A DNA stretch of 64,000 nucleotides from Melghirimyces profundicolus (GCF_003054245.1 NZ_QBKR01000005.1:1-64000), one strand, 5' to 3'; positions 16,734 through 26,697 are shown, counted from the stretch's first letter. Made by a program: numbers and translations. Notes: generated from the letters alone by a model not told the origin.

Positions 16734-17606
16734 ATGAGAGTCTTTATTGTCAATTCGGTTGCAGGGAACGGGAAAGGGCGAAAAGTATGGCCGGTGCTTG
16801 AAAAAAAGCTGAAAGAAGAGGGGGAACCCTACGAGGTGAACTTCACCGAATACCCCGGTCATGCGACGGAGTTGGCTTCCCGGGCGTCCCGACGTGAGGA
16901 TGTCCGGGTCGTTGTGGGAGTGGGGGGAGACGGAACCGTCCATGAAGTGGCCGCTGGATTGGTCGGTACCCGGGTTCCTTTGGGATACATACCTGCAGGT
17001 TCCGGGAATGATTTTGCCCGGGCCCAAAAAATTCCCTCCGATCCCTTGGCGGCTTTGGATCGGATTGTGCGGCAGGAACCATCCATCGTCGACACTGCAC
17101 GGATAAATGAAGAAAGAATGGTCAGCACGGCAGGCATCGGGTTCGACGGGAGTGTGGCACGGGCAGTGAACCGATCACCTTTGAAAAAATGGCTGAAAGG
17201 ATTCACTTATGTACTGGAACTGGTTCGTCTTCTGTTCACCTATCAGCCGCGGAATGTCACCATGATCCTGGATAATCAAATTCACACTTTCCAGGATGTC
17301 TGGCTGATCGCCGTGGCCAACATCCCGTTTTACGGCGGAGGCATGAAAATCTGTCCTCAAGCCTCCAACCGGGACGGTATACTTGATCTCTGCGTCGTCA
17401 GAGGGATCAGTCGGTGGGAGTTGCTGGTGGTCTTTCCCAAAGTATTCAGGGGAACGCATGTTCATCATCCGGCCGTTTCCATGATGAAGGGTTCCCATTT
17501 GGAGATACGGTCGGATTTTCCCATGGTGATCCATGCGGATGGTGAAATCATCGGCGAAACGCCGGTCCGGATCGAGATCCAGCCGGAGAGCCTCCATACG
17601 GTATGA
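16734..17606 (+). CDS. YegS/BmrU-type lipid (diacylglycerol-like) kinase
   Basis: 290 residues. Cytosolic lipid kinase fold, expected to phosphorylate diacylglycerol or a related lipid to recycle it into phospholipid synthesis. It has the N-terminal VNSVAGNGKG nucleotide loop, GVGGDGTVHEVAAGL (about 61-75), IPAGSGNDFAR (about 85-95), and the TAGIGFDG and C-terminal HADGE motifs of the DagK catalytic domain. The ATG at 16734 follows GGAGGGG. The frame is open further upstream, but the homology begins here. The substrate cannot be read from the sequence. Confidence 0.92.
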   Translation: MRVFIVNSVAGNGKGRKVWPVLEKKLKEEGEPYEVNFTEYPGHATELASRASRREDVRVVVGVGGDGTVHEVAAGLVGTRVPLGYIPAGSGNDFARAQKIPSDPLAALDRIVRQEPSIVDTARINEERMVSTAGIGFDGSVARAVNRSPLKKWLKGFTYVLELVRLLFTYQPRNVTMILDNQIHTFQDVWLIAVANIPFYGGGMKICPQASNRDGILDLCVVRGISRWELLVVFPKVFRGTHVHHPAVSMMKGSHLEIRSDFPMVIHADGEIIGETPVRIEIQPESLHTV

Positions 17607-17807
17607 AAAACGACCCATGAAAGAGACCGTCGACTCGTTGTGATGAGGGGAACCGATTTCCGTTTCTTGCGCCGGGTTCCCTCCCAAAGGAGTGTTACAG
17701 CCCGTCCGTCCTCTGCGGTCCCAACCAATGGAAGGCGGTACAAGGGCACTAAACGGGATCAGCCTCCAACGATTTTTCATGATCGATGACCTGTGCCCAC
17801 TGCTTCG

Positions 17808-17833
17808 AACGGCCCCGGATCGGGGCCGTTTTC
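17808..17833. terminator. Hairpin at the convergent ends of the lipid kinase and yyaC
   Basis: AACGGCCCCG (17808-17817) pairs with CGGGGCCGTT (17821-17830) around GAT. A short T run follows on the plus strand, and the stop codon of yyaC lies at its edge. Confidence 0.65.
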
Positions 17834-18422
17834 AGTTGGTCTGTTGTTTGAGACGGGAGCAAGTGACTTTTTGAACGGCTGAGGCGATGACGTGGGCCAT
17901 CTTCATCACCACACTCAGCCGCGTGTTCTGCAGGACGAAATATTCCATGAAACCGGCGACGTTGACAATGCCGGTGATATGGACTTGACCCACTTCCGGC
18001 AACTGTTTGTTGACCCCGGCTCCAGGTTTGAGGGGGCCGTTTCCCACCTGGATCCAACCTACGCTCGCCAGTTGTCCCAGACAGGCATCCACCGCGATCA
18101 CCCTCGGATTTCTCAGCTCTTTCTTCATCCGGGCAAGGGTCTGATTCAGGTTGACCGCATGAACAGGCTCGTCCAATGTTCCGTATACCCGCAGGGTGGG
18201 CAAGGCCCATTTTTCCAGTTGGGTTCCCACTAAGGGGCCGAGCGCATCTCCCGTGGACCGATCGGTTCCGATACAGATGCATGCCAGTTCCCGTGAGCCG
18301 GGATAGAGTTGAAGCGTTTGCTCCAACCATTCGGCGCAACGGTGGACCGCACTGGGATGGCTGAAAAGGATCCGGGTCGGATCGGGTTCTGTGGACCCCG
18401 GGTGGGGCACCGGTTCGCGCAT
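17832..18422 (-). CDS. yyaC: Spore protease-like protein YyaC (DUF1256)
   Basis: 196 residues. DUF1256 proteins share the fold of the germination protease GPR and are expressed during sporulation; their substrate is not established. Visible motifs: CICIGTDRSTGDALGPLVG (about 50-68), AVDACLG (about 110), the glycine-rich KPGAGVNKQLPEVG, and HITGIVNV. It is transcribed alone on the minus strand, divergent from the YkvI-like gene. In Bacillus it likewise lies close to spo0J. Confidence 0.92.
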   Translation of the reverse strand: MREPVPHPGSTEPDPTRILFSHPSAVHRCAEWLEQTLQLYPGSRELACICIGTDRSTGDALGPLVGTQLEKWALPTLRVYGTLDEPVHAVNLNQTLARMKKELRNPRVIAVDACLGQLASVGWIQVGNGPLKPGAGVNKQLPEVGQVHITGIVNVAGFMEYFVLQNTRLSVVMKMAHVIASAVQKVTCSRLKQQTN

Positions 18423-18521
18423 GGCCGTCCACCTCCGAAGTATGGTTCAATATCCTTACCAGTATACGGAAGGGCGATGAGAAATATACATGTAGGGACA
18501 ACCCGGACAAGGGGGATCGAT

Positions 18522-19559
18522 ATGCGGTTCAATCTGTGGCACTCCCTTAAAATCAGCATGACCATCATCGGGACGATGATCGGGGCGGGCTTTGCGTCAG
18601 GGCGGGAAATATGGGAGTTTTTCGGTTCCTACGGAGCGGGCAGCAGCCCCAGTGTTCTGCTGGCCACACTCTTGTTGTTTGCCGCCAGTGTCGTGATTTT
18701 GAAAATCAGCTGGAAGTACAAGACCCAGCACTATTCGGAAGTGTTGGCTCAAGTCCTGGGTCCCCGTCTGGCCCGGGTGTTTGATTACCTGGTCATGTTG
18801 TTTTTGTTGACCAGCACATTGGTTATGGTGGCCGGCAGCGGTGCCACTTTTCAGGAGTGGAATGGTTCATTCATGTTGGGAGTTCTGGTCATGACGGGTG
18901 CCGTGATTCTGATTCTTCTGTTTGACCTTAAAGGGCTCATGTCGATGAATGCGGCTATGATTCCTGTCATGGTAACCGTACTCGTTGTGGTTTGCCTTCA
19001 ATTCCTTCAGAACGGCGGATGGTTGTTTTCCATTGAGCCCAGGAATCCGGGCTCCTTCCCGGTCTGGCCTTCCGCGATCACCTATACGGCCTTCAACCTT
19101 ATATCGTTGTTGGCGGTACTCTCCACCATGGGCAAACAAATCCGTCATCCGGCTGAAATCTGGGTTTCCGGAGGGGTCAGCTCGCTCTGTCTGGGTCTGT
19201 TGGCATCTCTCTATAATTATTCCCTTCTCAAGGCGGAGAGTTTGGTTTCCCAGTACGAGATTCCCCTGTTCGCTCTGGTCCGCGATTACTCCCCCATCTG
19301 GGTGTTCAGTATCTCCCTGGTATTGTGGATGGCCATTTACACCACCGCTGTCAGCAATGTCCACGGGATCTCTTTCCGGCTGTCGGAAAACCTCCCCTTC
19401 CCTTCCTGGGTGGTCGGGTCCGTGGTTATGCTGGCGCTGGTCCCCTTGACCCGGTTGGGGTTCACGACTCTGGTCACTTTTTTGTACCCCTTGTACGGCG
19501 TTCTCAATCTCTTTATCCTGACGATGGTTCTGTTGTATCCGTTTATGAACGAGAAATGA
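18522..19559 (+). CDS. YkvI-like multi-pass membrane protein
   Basis: 345 residues with about ten transmembrane segments. It opens with SMTIIGTMIGAGFASGREIWEFF, the glycine-rich first helix shared by YkvI and the amino acid/polyamine/sodium symporter fold. Function and substrate are unknown. The ATG at 18522 follows AAGGGGG; the open frame continues upstream but covers the yyaC region and lacks membrane segments. It is divergent from yyaC. Confidence 0.85.
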   Translation: MRFNLWHSLKISMTIIGTMIGAGFASGREIWEFFGSYGAGSSPSVLLATLLLFAASVVILKISWKYKTQHYSEVLAQVLGPRLARVFDYLVMLFLLTSTLVMVAGSGATFQEWNGSFMLGVLVMTGAVILILLFDLKGLMSMNAAMIPVMVTVLVVVCLQFLQNGGWLFSIEPRNPGSFPVWPSAITYTAFNLISLLAVLSTMGKQIRHPAEIWVSGGVSSLCLGLLASLYNYSLLKAESLVSQYEIPLFALVRDYSPIWVFSISLVLWMAIYTTAVSNVHGISFRLSENLPFPSWVVGSVVMLALVPLTRLGFTTLVTFLYPLYGVLNLFILTMVLLYPFMNEK

Positions 19560-19623
19560 GTTCCGGCGGGATTCCCCCTGTTGCGCGGCAAATAGGGAAG
19601 AGAATGGAAAGGAGGGGGAAACG

Positions 19624-19919
19624 ATTTGGCATGAAATGTTGTACAGGTTCATCCGCCTCATTATCAAAGGATATCACCGGGCGGAGATCACGGGTCGGGG
19701 CCGGGTTCCTGCGGAAGGTCCTTTTTTGTTGGTGGGCAATCGGCGAAAAAGGAATCCTTTTGCCATCCGCTGACCCATTGGTTTCTTCGCAAGGCGGACG
19801 CCTTCCCCGTCAACCGGAGGTGGATGTGCGGGCGAGTCGGACGCTCTTCAAGACAGGAGCGTCTGACCCGGATCATACCGGACTCCCTCCGGGAGTTGGG
19901 CTGCGTCCGGCCAAGTTGA
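19624..19919 (+). pseudogene. 1-acylglycerol-3-phosphate acyltransferase (PlsC) remnant
   Basis: After a strong ribosome binding site (AAAGGAGGGGG, ending about 19619) the sequence reads LYRFIRLIIKGYHRAEITGR, then VPAEGPFLLVGN, the start of a PlsC protein. The expected NHxxxxD motif is scrambled and the frame stops at 19771. A second frame continues HPLTHWFLRKADAFPVNRR, the next PlsC block, and ends at 19919. The FPEGTRS block is missing. About 98 codons remain of a ~200-codon gene. I infer a pseudogene with at least one frameshift and a 3' deletion. Confidence 0.72.
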
Positions 19920-19975
19920 AATCGGCCGGTATACTACCTATAATGAATGCATGAAAAGAGGGGGAATGAAGGCCG

Positions 19976-20194
19976 ATGGAGCGGAAAAGTTTTCAGCTCG
20001 GGGATATCGTGCAGATGAAAAAGCCTCATCCCTGCGGGACCAATGCGTGGAAGGTGATCCGGATGGGCATGGACATCCGGATGAAATGCACGGGATGCGG
20101 ACATAGTGTCCTTTTGCCCCGTTCCCGATTTGAAAAGCGGATGAAAAAAGTGCTGGAGCCGTCCCGTGAAGAAGGAAAACAGGATCAAAGCTGA
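19976..20194 (+). CDS. DUF951 family protein (YyzM-like)
   Basis: 72 residues covering the whole family: FQLGDIVQMKKPHPCGTN, then IRMGMDIRMKCTGCGHSVLLPR. The three cysteines (about 20, 38, 41) look like a small zinc or redox site. The family is conserved directly upstream of ychF in Bacillales; its role is unknown. The ribosome binding site GAGGGGG is 12 bases from the ATG. A terminator follows the gene, so it is not cotranscribed with ychF, which has its own promoter. Confidence 0.93.
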   Translation: MERKSFQLGDIVQMKKPHPCGTNAWKVIRMGMDIRMKCTGCGHSVLLPRSRFEKRMKKVLEPSREEGKQDQS

Positions 20195-20205
20195 AGCTGG
20201 AAGTA

Positions 20206-20236
20206 AAGAAGCACCGATGCACGGGGCTTCTTTTTT
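20206..20236 (+). terminator. Terminator of the DUF951 gene
   Basis: AAGAAGC (20206-20212) pairs with GCTTCTT (20226-20232), extended by CC/GG pairs inside, with a run of six T. Confidence 0.75.
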
Positions 20237-20271
20237 GGTTTTGCTTCCCCAAGCGGTACCGGCGGCTTTCC

Positions 20272-20300
20272 ATGACAGGTTCTCCTCCTTCCGCTATAAT
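20272..20300 (+). promoter_or_regulatory. ychF promoter
   Basis: ATGACA (20272-20277) and a consensus TATAAT (20295-20300) with 17-bp spacing, about 95 bases before the ychF ATG. Confidence 0.75.
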
Positions 20301-20399
20301 AGACGGGGATTGGAAAGGCAACCATCGTGGAGCTTTTCACGTTTGCTCCGCGTCATTCGAATACGGAAACCCTGCAGCAGAAGAGGAGATGAAACAGGC

Positions 20400-21500
20400 A
20401 TGCCGCTGACAACCGGAATCGTCGGTTTGCCGAACGTTGGCAAGTCGACGTTGTTCAATGCAATCACCCGGGCTGGTGCCGAATCAGCCAACTATCCGTT
20501 TTGCACCATTGACCCCAATGTGGGGGTGGTCGATGTGCCGGACCGTCGCTTGGACCGATTGGCGGAAATCGTCCGCCCCCAGAGAGTGGTTCCGACCTCC
20601 TTCCAGTTCACTGACATCGCCGGACTGGTGAAAGGAGCCAGCAAGGGGGAAGGCTTGGGAAACCAGTTTCTTTCCCACATCCGGGAAGTGGATGCGATCA
20701 TCCATGTGGTGCGTTGTTTTGAAGATGAAAATATCACCCATGTATCCGGACAGGTCGATCCTGTGAGTGACATGGAGACCATCAACCTGGAGCTGATCCT
20801 GGCGGATCTGGAATCCGTGGAACGCCGTTTGGAACGGGTGGCCCGACAAAAGAAAAGCGGGGACCGGAACGCGGAAAAAGAGTACAACGTGCTTGAAAAA
20901 TTGCGGGAAGGCCTCGTCGAAGGAAAACCGGCACGCCGGCTGGCACTGGAGGAAGAGGAACTGGAACGGGTCAAATCCCTCAATCTGCTGACCCTGAAAA
21001 AGATGTTGATTGCGGCCAACGTGTCCGAAGAGGATGTTGCGGCTCCTGAAAATAACCCTCATGTTCGTGCGGTCCGGGAACAGGCCTCCGAGGAGAGGGC
21101 GGAAGTGGTCACCGTCAGTGCTCAACTGGAAGCGGAGATTGTGGAACTGGAAGGGGATGAACGCGAGCAATTCCTGGCGGACCTGGGACTGGAATCCTCG
21201 GGGCTGGATCGTTTAGTGGCCGCGTCCTACCGACTGCTCGGACTGATCACTTTCTTTACGGCCGGGGAAAAAGAAGTGCGCGCCTGGACCATCCGGGAGG
21301 GAACCCGGGCTCCCCAGGCAGCCGGTCAGATCCACTCCGATTTTGAACGCGGTTTTATCCGGGCGGAGGTGGTTGCTTACGAGGATCTGATGAAGGCGGG
21401 CTCCATGGCCGGTGCCCGGGAGCAGGGACTCCTCCGTTCCGAAGGAAAAGAGTATGTGATGAAAGATGGAGATGTCGTTCATTTTCGGTTCAATGTTTGA
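20400..21500 (+). CDS. ychF: Redox-regulated ATPase YchF
   Basis: 366 residues, exactly the usual length. Obg-related P-loop protein that hydrolyses ATP rather than GTP and associates with the ribosome. The P-loop GLPNVGKST is at 9-17, with DIAGLVKGASKGEGLGN as switch region. The TGS-like C-terminal domain contains TFFTAGEKEVRAWTI and the closing YEDL...EGKEYVMKDGDVVHFRF. The start at 20400 follows AGGAGA and matches the family start; the frame is open further upstream without homology. Confidence 0.97.
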   Translation: MPLTTGIVGLPNVGKSTLFNAITRAGAESANYPFCTIDPNVGVVDVPDRRLDRLAEIVRPQRVVPTSFQFTDIAGLVKGASKGEGLGNQFLSHIREVDAIIHVVRCFEDENITHVSGQVDPVSDMETINLELILADLESVERRLERVARQKKSGDRNAEKEYNVLEKLREGLVEGKPARRLALEEEELERVKSLNLLTLKKMLIAANVSEEDVAAPENNPHVRAVREQASEERAEVVTVSAQLEAEIVELEGDEREQFLADLGLESSGLDRLVAASYRLLGLITFFTAGEKEVRAWTIREGTRAPQAAGQIHSDFERGFIRAEVVAYEDLMKAGSMAGAREQGLLRSEGKEYVMKDGDVVHFRFNV

Positions 21501-21514
21501 GGTGGAGCGCAACC

Positions 21515-21543
21515 TTGCCTTAAAGGGCCACCTCTGATAAAAT
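21515..21543 (+). promoter_or_regulatory. rpsF-ssb-rpsR promoter
   Basis: TTGCCT (21515-21520) and TAAAAT (21538-21543), spacing 17 bp, about 80 bases before rpsF. Confidence 0.6.
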
Positions 21544-21625
21544 ATAGTATCGTGAATACAGGATATTCACTCCTTGCCCCACCGGGAGGGTGGGGCCGCT
21601 TCAGTCCAAAAGGAGGTGTGGAGAA

Positions 21626-21919
21626 ATGCACAAGTACGAACTGATGTTCATCACCCGTCCCGATCTGGACGAGGAAAAACTGAACGGTATCCGCGAAAAA
21701 GTCCAAGGGCAGATTTCCCAGTCCAACGGGGAAGTCATCGAAACCGAGCATTTCGGGAAACGGCGTCTGGCTTATATGATCGATAATCACCGCGAAGGCG
21801 TGTACACCGTGGTTACCTTCAATGGCGACCACGACACCGTGAACGAGCTGGACCGGCATTTGAAACTCAACGATGACGTGATCCGTCATATGATCATCAA
21901 TATCGACGACAAAAAATAA
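21626..21919 (+). CDS. rpsF: 30S ribosomal protein S6
   Basis: 97 residues. S6 binds S18 on the platform of the 30S subunit. It has the family opening HKYELMFITRPDLDE and the GKRRLAYMI motif; the tail ends in acidic and basic residues. The start at 21626 follows AAAGGAGG. First gene of the classic rpsF-ssb-rpsR operon, which couples S6/S18 supply to SSB. Confidence 0.98.
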   Translation: MHKYELMFITRPDLDEEKLNGIREKVQGQISQSNGEVIETEHFGKRRLAYMIDNHREGVYTVVTFNGDHDTVNELDRHLKLNDDVIRHMIINIDDKK

Positions 21920-21964
21920 AGGGCGTGTCACGGAACCAAAATCGGCTTTAGGGAGGGGTTGCCG

Positions 21965-22426
21965 ATGTTAAATCGGGTGGTTCTGATCGGCCGGCTGACC
22001 TGGGATCCCGAGCTTCGTTACACCCCCGGGGGGGTCGCTGTCACCAGTTTTCGGCTGGCGGTGGACCGGCCTTTCACCAATCAACAGGGGGAACGGGAAA
22101 CCGACTTCATTGATGTTGTCGTTTGGCGACAGTTGGCGGAGACCGTGGCCAACTATATGAAAAAGGGCCGACTGGTGGCCGTGGAAGGACGGTTGCAAGT
22201 TCGGAGTTATGAAAACAATGAAGGCCGCCGGATCCGCGTCTCCGAAGTGGTGGGAGACAATGTCCGCTTTCTGGACCGGGGCGGATCGGGTATGGGCGGA
22301 CCGGGGCCGAACCCGGGTTTTGAGAACAACAGCGGCTTTGATAAGAAGGACCGTGGCTCCTCCGACGATCCCTTTGCGGATGACGGAAAGCCGATTGACA
22401 TTTCCGATGACGATCTGCCCTTCTGA
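21965..22426 (+). CDS. ssb: Single-stranded DNA-binding protein
   Basis: 153 residues. OB-fold domain 1-110 opening [20 protein letters not shown], a Gly/Pro-rich flexible linker (110-140), and the acidic tip DISDDDLPF that recruits replication and repair proteins. The ATG at 21965 is chosen over a TTG two codons earlier because of the position of GGGAGG. It lies between rpsF and rpsR as in Bacillus ssbA. Confidence 0.98.
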   Translation: MLNRVVLIGRLTWDPELRYTPGGVAVTSFRLAVDRPFTNQQGERETDFIDVVVWRQLAETVANYMKKGRLVAVEGRLQVRSYENNEGRRIRVSEVVGDNVRFLDRGGSGMGGPGPNPGFENNSGFDKKDRGSSDDPFADDGKPIDISDDDLPF

Positions 22427-22471
22427 AGAAAGAACGGAAATCAACCACATAGGATGAAAGGAGGTATTCCC

Positions 22472-22699
22472 ATGGCCCGTCGTCGTGGAAACAAGCGCCG
22501 CAAAGTCTGCTACTTTACGGTGAACAAAATCGATTATATCGATTACAAAGACGTGGATCTGCTCCGCAAGTTCATCAGTGAACGGGGGAAAATTCTTCCC
22601 CGCCGGGTAACGGGAACTTCTTCCAAGTACCAGCGGCAATTGACCCGGGCGATTAAACGCGCCCGGCAGATGGCTCTGCTCCCTTACACCACGGACTGA
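22472..22699 (+). CDS. rpsR: 30S ribosomal protein S18
   Basis: 75 residues, normal length: [55 protein letters not shown] and [14 protein letters not shown]. One Cys only, so it is probably the zinc-free type. Start at 22472 after AAAGGAGG. Last gene of the operon, followed by a terminator. Confidence 0.98.
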   Translation: MARRRGNKRRKVCYFTVNKIDYIDYKDVDLLRKFISERGKILPRRVTGTSSKYQRQLTRAIKRARQMALLPYTTD

Positions 22700-22706
22700 G
22701 CCGGAG

Positions 22707-22738
22707 GAGGGGCGTTTGTACGCGCCTCTTTTTTTTTA
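22707..22738 (+). terminator. Terminator of the rpsF-ssb-rpsR operon
   Basis: GAGGGGCGT pairs with ACGCGCCTC with one mismatch, followed by nine T. Confidence 0.85.
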
Positions 22739-22840
22739 TAGGAACATGCGTTTTGTCTGCCTCCTGAAAAGGAGGAAATTGGAGGATGGTTGTTGAAAAT
22801 ACCTCCTAAGCCTCAAGCCTTTTCAAAGGAGTGCGGAACC

Positions 22841-23152
22841 ATGAGCAGGCCGGAGCGCAGCGTACATATCGCCAAAAGCATGAAAGTGATTGAATGGTTG
22901 AAGACCGAAATCTTGGACCAGATCGCCAACCTGTACAAAGGGTTGCACAACTCGAACCAATCCCTGATCGCTGACAGTTTGGCCAGTCTGGTGGTGGCCA
23001 CCTATGTGCTCGCACGCCGGGTGGGAATTTCTTTTCGGGAAGTGGATCAGGCTGTGACGAGAAAACTGCGGGAAGCCGCCAAGGAACGGCATCAGTTGGA
23101 GGATTGGTACGGGGATCTGTCTCAGTTGGAAGAATATATAAACAAGAGGTGA
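22841..23152 (+). CDS. MazG-like family protein
   Basis: 103 residues, all-helical. It matches the short MazG-like proteins of Bacillales: HIAKSMKVIEWLKTEILDQIANLYKGLHNSN with the later helix TYVLARRVGISFREVDQAV. True MazG enzymes hydrolyse nucleoside triphosphates using an ExxE...ExxD metal motif. I do not see the complete motif here, so activity is doubtful. Start at 22841 after AAAGGAG. It lies 7 bp before yybS and may be cotranscribed with it. Confidence 0.8.
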   Translation: MSRPERSVHIAKSMKVIEWLKTEILDQIANLYKGLHNSNQSLIADSLASLVVATYVLARRVGISFREVDQAVTRKLREAAKERHQLEDWYGDLSQLEEYINKR

Positions 23153-23159
23153 GCCGGGT

Positions 23160-24080
23160 TTGCCCCAGATCTCTGACATCCGCGACGGCTTCATTACCGT
23201 GGGCCTGTTTCTGATCCTTGCCTTGATCACCCCTCTGTTGATCTTTACCATGTGGTTGTTGCCTCTCCCCTTTTTCCTCCACACGTCAAAAAACGGTTGG
23301 CGTTCCGCTCTCTTTCCCTTTTTTCTCACCGCCATTCTGGCCTGGATATTCACCGGCGAGCCCTTTGGTGTGGGTTTGGTTCTGCTGTTGGCGGTTACGG
23401 GGATGGTGATGGGAATCCTGTACCGAAAGACCGACACCACCGGGACCGATGTGGCCCTGGGCGGATTGACGGTGGTGTGGGTCGGCCTGCTCCTTCTGTT
23501 GGTCGGTGCGGTCATGGCCTATGATCTGGGGGAACAGCTGGACGTGATCCTGCAGCGGGAATGGGAACGGAATGAGGAGCTTCTCCGCCTTTATGGAGTG
23601 TCGGAGCCGCTTCCCGATCCGGACTCCATGGACGAGGTCCTCTCCTCCGTTCTTCCTGCCATGATCTTTCTGATGGCCGTGCCCGTTCCGCTCATCAACC
23701 TGGCCGTCGGTCGCCGATGGATGATCCGTCAACAGGGATTCCCCGGGAAATATTTGCCTCCGTTCCGGAATTGGCGGTTGCCGCGACCTTTTTTTTACTT
23801 CTATTTCGTTTCCCTCCTGACCGTTTTAATTTTTGGGTTGGAAGGGAATTCCGCAGTCGTGGTCCTTGGTAACGCTGTAACGGTGTTGTTCATCCTGTTT
23901 TTGATTCAGGGTCTTTCCTTCACCGCTTGGTTGCTGAATCGGGGTGACCAGGGAAAAGGATGGATGGTGCCGGTTTTAGTCCTGACCTTTCTGGTGCCGA
24001 TCGTGACCATGGTGATTCACCTGATGGGGATTCTCGACTCCGGCACCCGGATCCGGGACCGTTTCGGGGCAGGGAAATAG
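23160..24080 (+). CDS. yybS: DUF2232 membrane protein (YybS)
   Basis: 306 residues with about eight transmembrane segments, matching the DUF2232/YybS layout of paired N-terminal helices, a central acidic loop (about 120-160, EWERNEELLRLYG) and C-terminal helices. The family lies next to gdpP in Firmicutes. Its function is unproven; an ECF-type transporter component has been suggested for the fold. Starts at a TTG, 8 bases after GAGGTGA. Confidence 0.88.
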   Translation: MPQISDIRDGFITVGLFLILALITPLLIFTMWLLPLPFFLHTSKNGWRSALFPFFLTAILAWIFTGEPFGVGLVLLLAVTGMVMGILYRKTDTTGTDVALGGLTVVWVGLLLLLVGAVMAYDLGEQLDVILQREWERNEELLRLYGVSEPLPDPDSMDEVLSSVLPAMIFLMAVPVPLINLAVGRRWMIRQQGFPGKYLPPFRNWRLPRPFFYFYFVSLLTVLIFGLEGNSAVVVLGNAVTVLFILFLIQGLSFTAWLLNRGDQGKGWMVPVLVLTFLVPIVTMVIHLMGILDSGTRIRDRFGAGK

Positions 24081-24209
24081 GGATTTTTTTGACGCCGGAA
24101 GGAGAGGACAGGCACACCCCTTTCCCGCTATGAATTCCCTTGACCCTGGGGTAAAATAGGAAGCAGACACGTTTGGAAACGGCTCGCCGGTGATAAGGGG
24201 TTGTCTTGA

Positions 24210-26168
24210 TTGCCAAACTTCATCACCAAACGATGGCACGGCTATCACATGGTGTTCGCCATGTGTTTCAGTTTGGTCCTGATCGCGCTTCTGGCGACGT
24301 ACAACTGGGCGTATGCGTTGTTCGGCCTTGCTGTTTTCCTCGGACTGGGGTATGTGCTCTACCAGGCGGAACGGGCTTTTCGGGAGGATTTCACCGAATA
24401 TGTGCTCACCCTCTCCAAAAGGGTGAAAGGGGCCAACCAGACGGCCCTGGAACGGATGCCCGTCGGAATCCTCCTTTATGACCGGAAGGGGCAGGTGGAA
24501 TGGCACAATCCCTTCGTCAGGGAAATGACGGACCGGGATTCCCTGATCGGATGTCCGGTTGGCGAAATTTTTCCCGGCCTGGAAGAAAGCGAAAGCCGAT
24601 CCGGCAAGATGGAGCTGGGGGAGCGGACTTTCGAAGTTCTTCACCATCACGAAGAACGGCTTTACTTTTTCCGGGACATCAGCCGCCTGGAAAAATTGGA
24701 AAGGCGGTATGATCAGGAACAACAGGTGATCGGTTACCTGCATATGGATAATTTCGATGAAGCCGGATCGGGCCTGGGGGACCAAGAACGGACCCAGCTT
24801 CTGACCAACGTGAGGGCTGCCATCACCCGATGGGCCCAGGAACACGACATCAGCCTCCGCCAGTTTGATTCGGACAAATTTTTTCTGGTATTCAAACGGG
24901 AAAGCTTGGATCAGTTGATCCGAAACCGATTTGATATCCTGGATGTGGTTCGCGATATGACCCGTCAGAACAAGATACCCATCACCCTGAGCATCGGTGT
25001 GGCCGCTGTCCGGACATCGATGGTGGAGCAAACCCAAGCCGCCCAAGCAGCACTGGACATTGCTCTTGCCCGGGGGGGGGATCAGGCCGCGGTTCAGGAC
25101 GGGGACCGGGTGGTCTTTTTCGGAGGAAAGACCAATGCCGTGGAAAAGCGGACACGGGTGCGGGCCCGGGTCATCTCGCATGCCCTTGCCAATCTGATCA
25201 AGGACAGTGACCGGGTGTTGATCATGGGCCACGACCAACCGGACATGGATGCTGTGGGAGCGGCGATCGGCGTTTTGAGGGCGGTTCGGATGGCTGAACG
25301 GGAAGGGTATATCGTGCTGAAGGAGTCCAACCCATCCATCAGCGGATTGATGGAAGCCATCGCCGGAAACGAGACCTTGGAGGATGCATTCATTCCCCCG
25401 GATCGTGCGCTTCAGATGGTGACGGAAAACACCCTGCTGATCCTGGTGGACACCCATAAACCGTCCATGTCCATCGAACCCCGGCTGGTGGAACGTACCG
25501 ACCGGGTCGTAGTGATCGATCACCACCGACGGGGAGAAGAGTTCGTCAAAGATCCGGTGCTGGTCTATCTGGAACCCTATGCGTCTTCCACGAGTGAGCT
25601 GGTGACGGAGCTTCTCCAGTACCAGGGAGATCGCATAACGATGGACAACCTGGAAACGACGGCTCTGCTGGCGGGTATCGTGGTTGACACGAAAAGCTTT
25701 GCCTTCCGTGCCGGCTCCAGGACGTTCGAGGCGGCATCATTCCTTCGCCGCCACGGTGCGGACCCGGCGATGGTGCAATCCCTCCTCAAAGAGGATCTCC
25801 ATCGTTTCGTGAAACGGGCCGAGATTGTCAAAAACACGGAAGTGGTTTACGATAAAATTGCGATTGCCGTAGGGGAAGAAGAAGAAAAGTATGACCAGTT
25901 GGTCATCGCCCAGGCGGCGGATACCCTGCTCAATATGAAGGGGGTCAGCGCTTCCTTTGTGGTGGGTCTCAGGGACGACGGAAAAGTGGCGATCAGCGCC
26001 CGATCCCAGGGGGAGATCAACGTCCAGTTGATCATGGAAGCGCTGGGCGGAGGCGGCCACCTGACCAACGCTGCCGCCCAGTTTGACGGGGTGACCCCCG
26101 CGAAGGCCCGCGAACGCCTCTTGGAAGTGCTGAAAGAGAACTTCGAGGAAGGGGGCGACGAAGATTGA
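24210..26168 (+). CDS. gdpP: Cyclic-di-AMP phosphodiesterase GdpP
   Basis: 652 residues. Membrane-bound enzyme that hydrolyses c-di-AMP, tuning osmolyte uptake and cell-wall stress. It has two N-terminal transmembrane helices (about 12-58), a PAS domain (about 80-140), a degenerate GGDEF domain (about 175-300) without the GGDEF signature, and the DHH/DHHA1 catalytic part. In the latter are [11 protein letters not shown] (about 340), DTHKP (about 414), VIDHHRR (about 436) and GGGGH (about 613). All metal ligands are present. TTG start. Its stop overlaps the rplI start by 4 bp. Confidence 0.97.
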   Translation: MPNFITKRWHGYHMVFAMCFSLVLIALLATYNWAYALFGLAVFLGLGYVLYQAERAFREDFTEYVLTLSKRVKGANQTALERMPVGILLYDRKGQVEWHNPFVREMTDRDSLIGCPVGEIFPGLEESESRSGKMELGERTFEVLHHHEERLYFFRDISRLEKLERRYDQEQQVIGYLHMDNFDEAGSGLGDQERTQLLTNVRAAITRWAQEHDISLRQFDSDKFFLVFKRESLDQLIRNRFDILDVVRDMTRQNKIPITLSIGVAAVRTSMVEQTQAAQAALDIALARGGDQAAVQDGDRVVFFGGKTNAVEKRTRVRARVISHALANLIKDSDRVLIMGHDQPDMDAVGAAIGVLRAVRMAEREGYIVLKESNPSISGLMEAIAGNETLEDAFIPPDRALQMVTENTLLILVDTHKPSMSIEPRLVERTDRVVVIDHHRRGEEFVKDPVLVYLEPYASSTSELVTELLQYQGDRITMDNLETTALLAGIVVDTKSFAFRAGSRTFEAASFLRRHGADPAMVQSLLKEDLHRFVKRAEIVKNTEVVYDKIAIAVGEEEEKYDQLVIAQAADTLLNMKGVSASFVVGLRDDGKVAISARSQGEINVQLIMEALGGGGHLTNAAAQFDGVTPAKARERLLEVLKENFEEGGDED

Positions 26169-26611
26169 AAGTGATCTTTCAACAGGATGTCAAAGGAAAA
26201 GGGAAAAAAGGCGAAGTGAAGGAAGTGGCGGAAGGTTATGCCCGGAACTATCTCTTCCCTCGGGGACTGGCCATTCAGGCCTCCCAGGGCAACCTGAACG
26301 CACTCAAAGATAAAAAACGTCGGGAAGAAAAACAGAAAAAGGAAGAACTGGCACGGTTGCGCGAACTGGCCGAAAAACTGGAGAAAACGGAGATCACCCT
26401 CCGGACCAAAGCCGGGGAAGGCGGACGCCTGTTCGGTTCGGTTACTTCCAAGCAGATCAGTCAGTATCTGAAAAAAGAATACGGGTACCGTGTCGACAAA
26501 AAGAAAATTCAGTTGGATGAACCGATCCGCACCCTCGGCGTGACCAAGGTTCCGGTTAAGCTTCACCCGGAAGTGACCGCCACCCTTTCCGTTCAGGTTC
26601 TGGAAGAGTAG
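26165..26611 (+). CDS. rplI: 50S ribosomal protein L9
   Basis: 148 residues. N-terminal domain [32 protein letters not shown], then the long connecting helix (about 40-75, Lys/Glu-rich) and the C-terminal domain with [13 protein letters not shown]. The TTG start overlaps the gdpP stop (TTGA), giving translational coupling. Confidence 0.98.
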   Translation: MKVIFQQDVKGKGKKGEVKEVAEGYARNYLFPRGLAIQASQGNLNALKDKKRREEKQKKEELARLRELAEKLEKTEITLRTKAGEGGRLFGSVTSKQISQYLKKEYGYRVDKKKIQLDEPIRTLGVTKVPVKLHPEVTATLSVQVLEE

Positions 26612-26697
26612 ACCCAGAGAGACTTCGTGAAGAGCGGAGTTTCCGACTGGTGTTTCACCGGTTCCGGAGTGAGCGGAATGACGGTCTTGCCGCTCCG

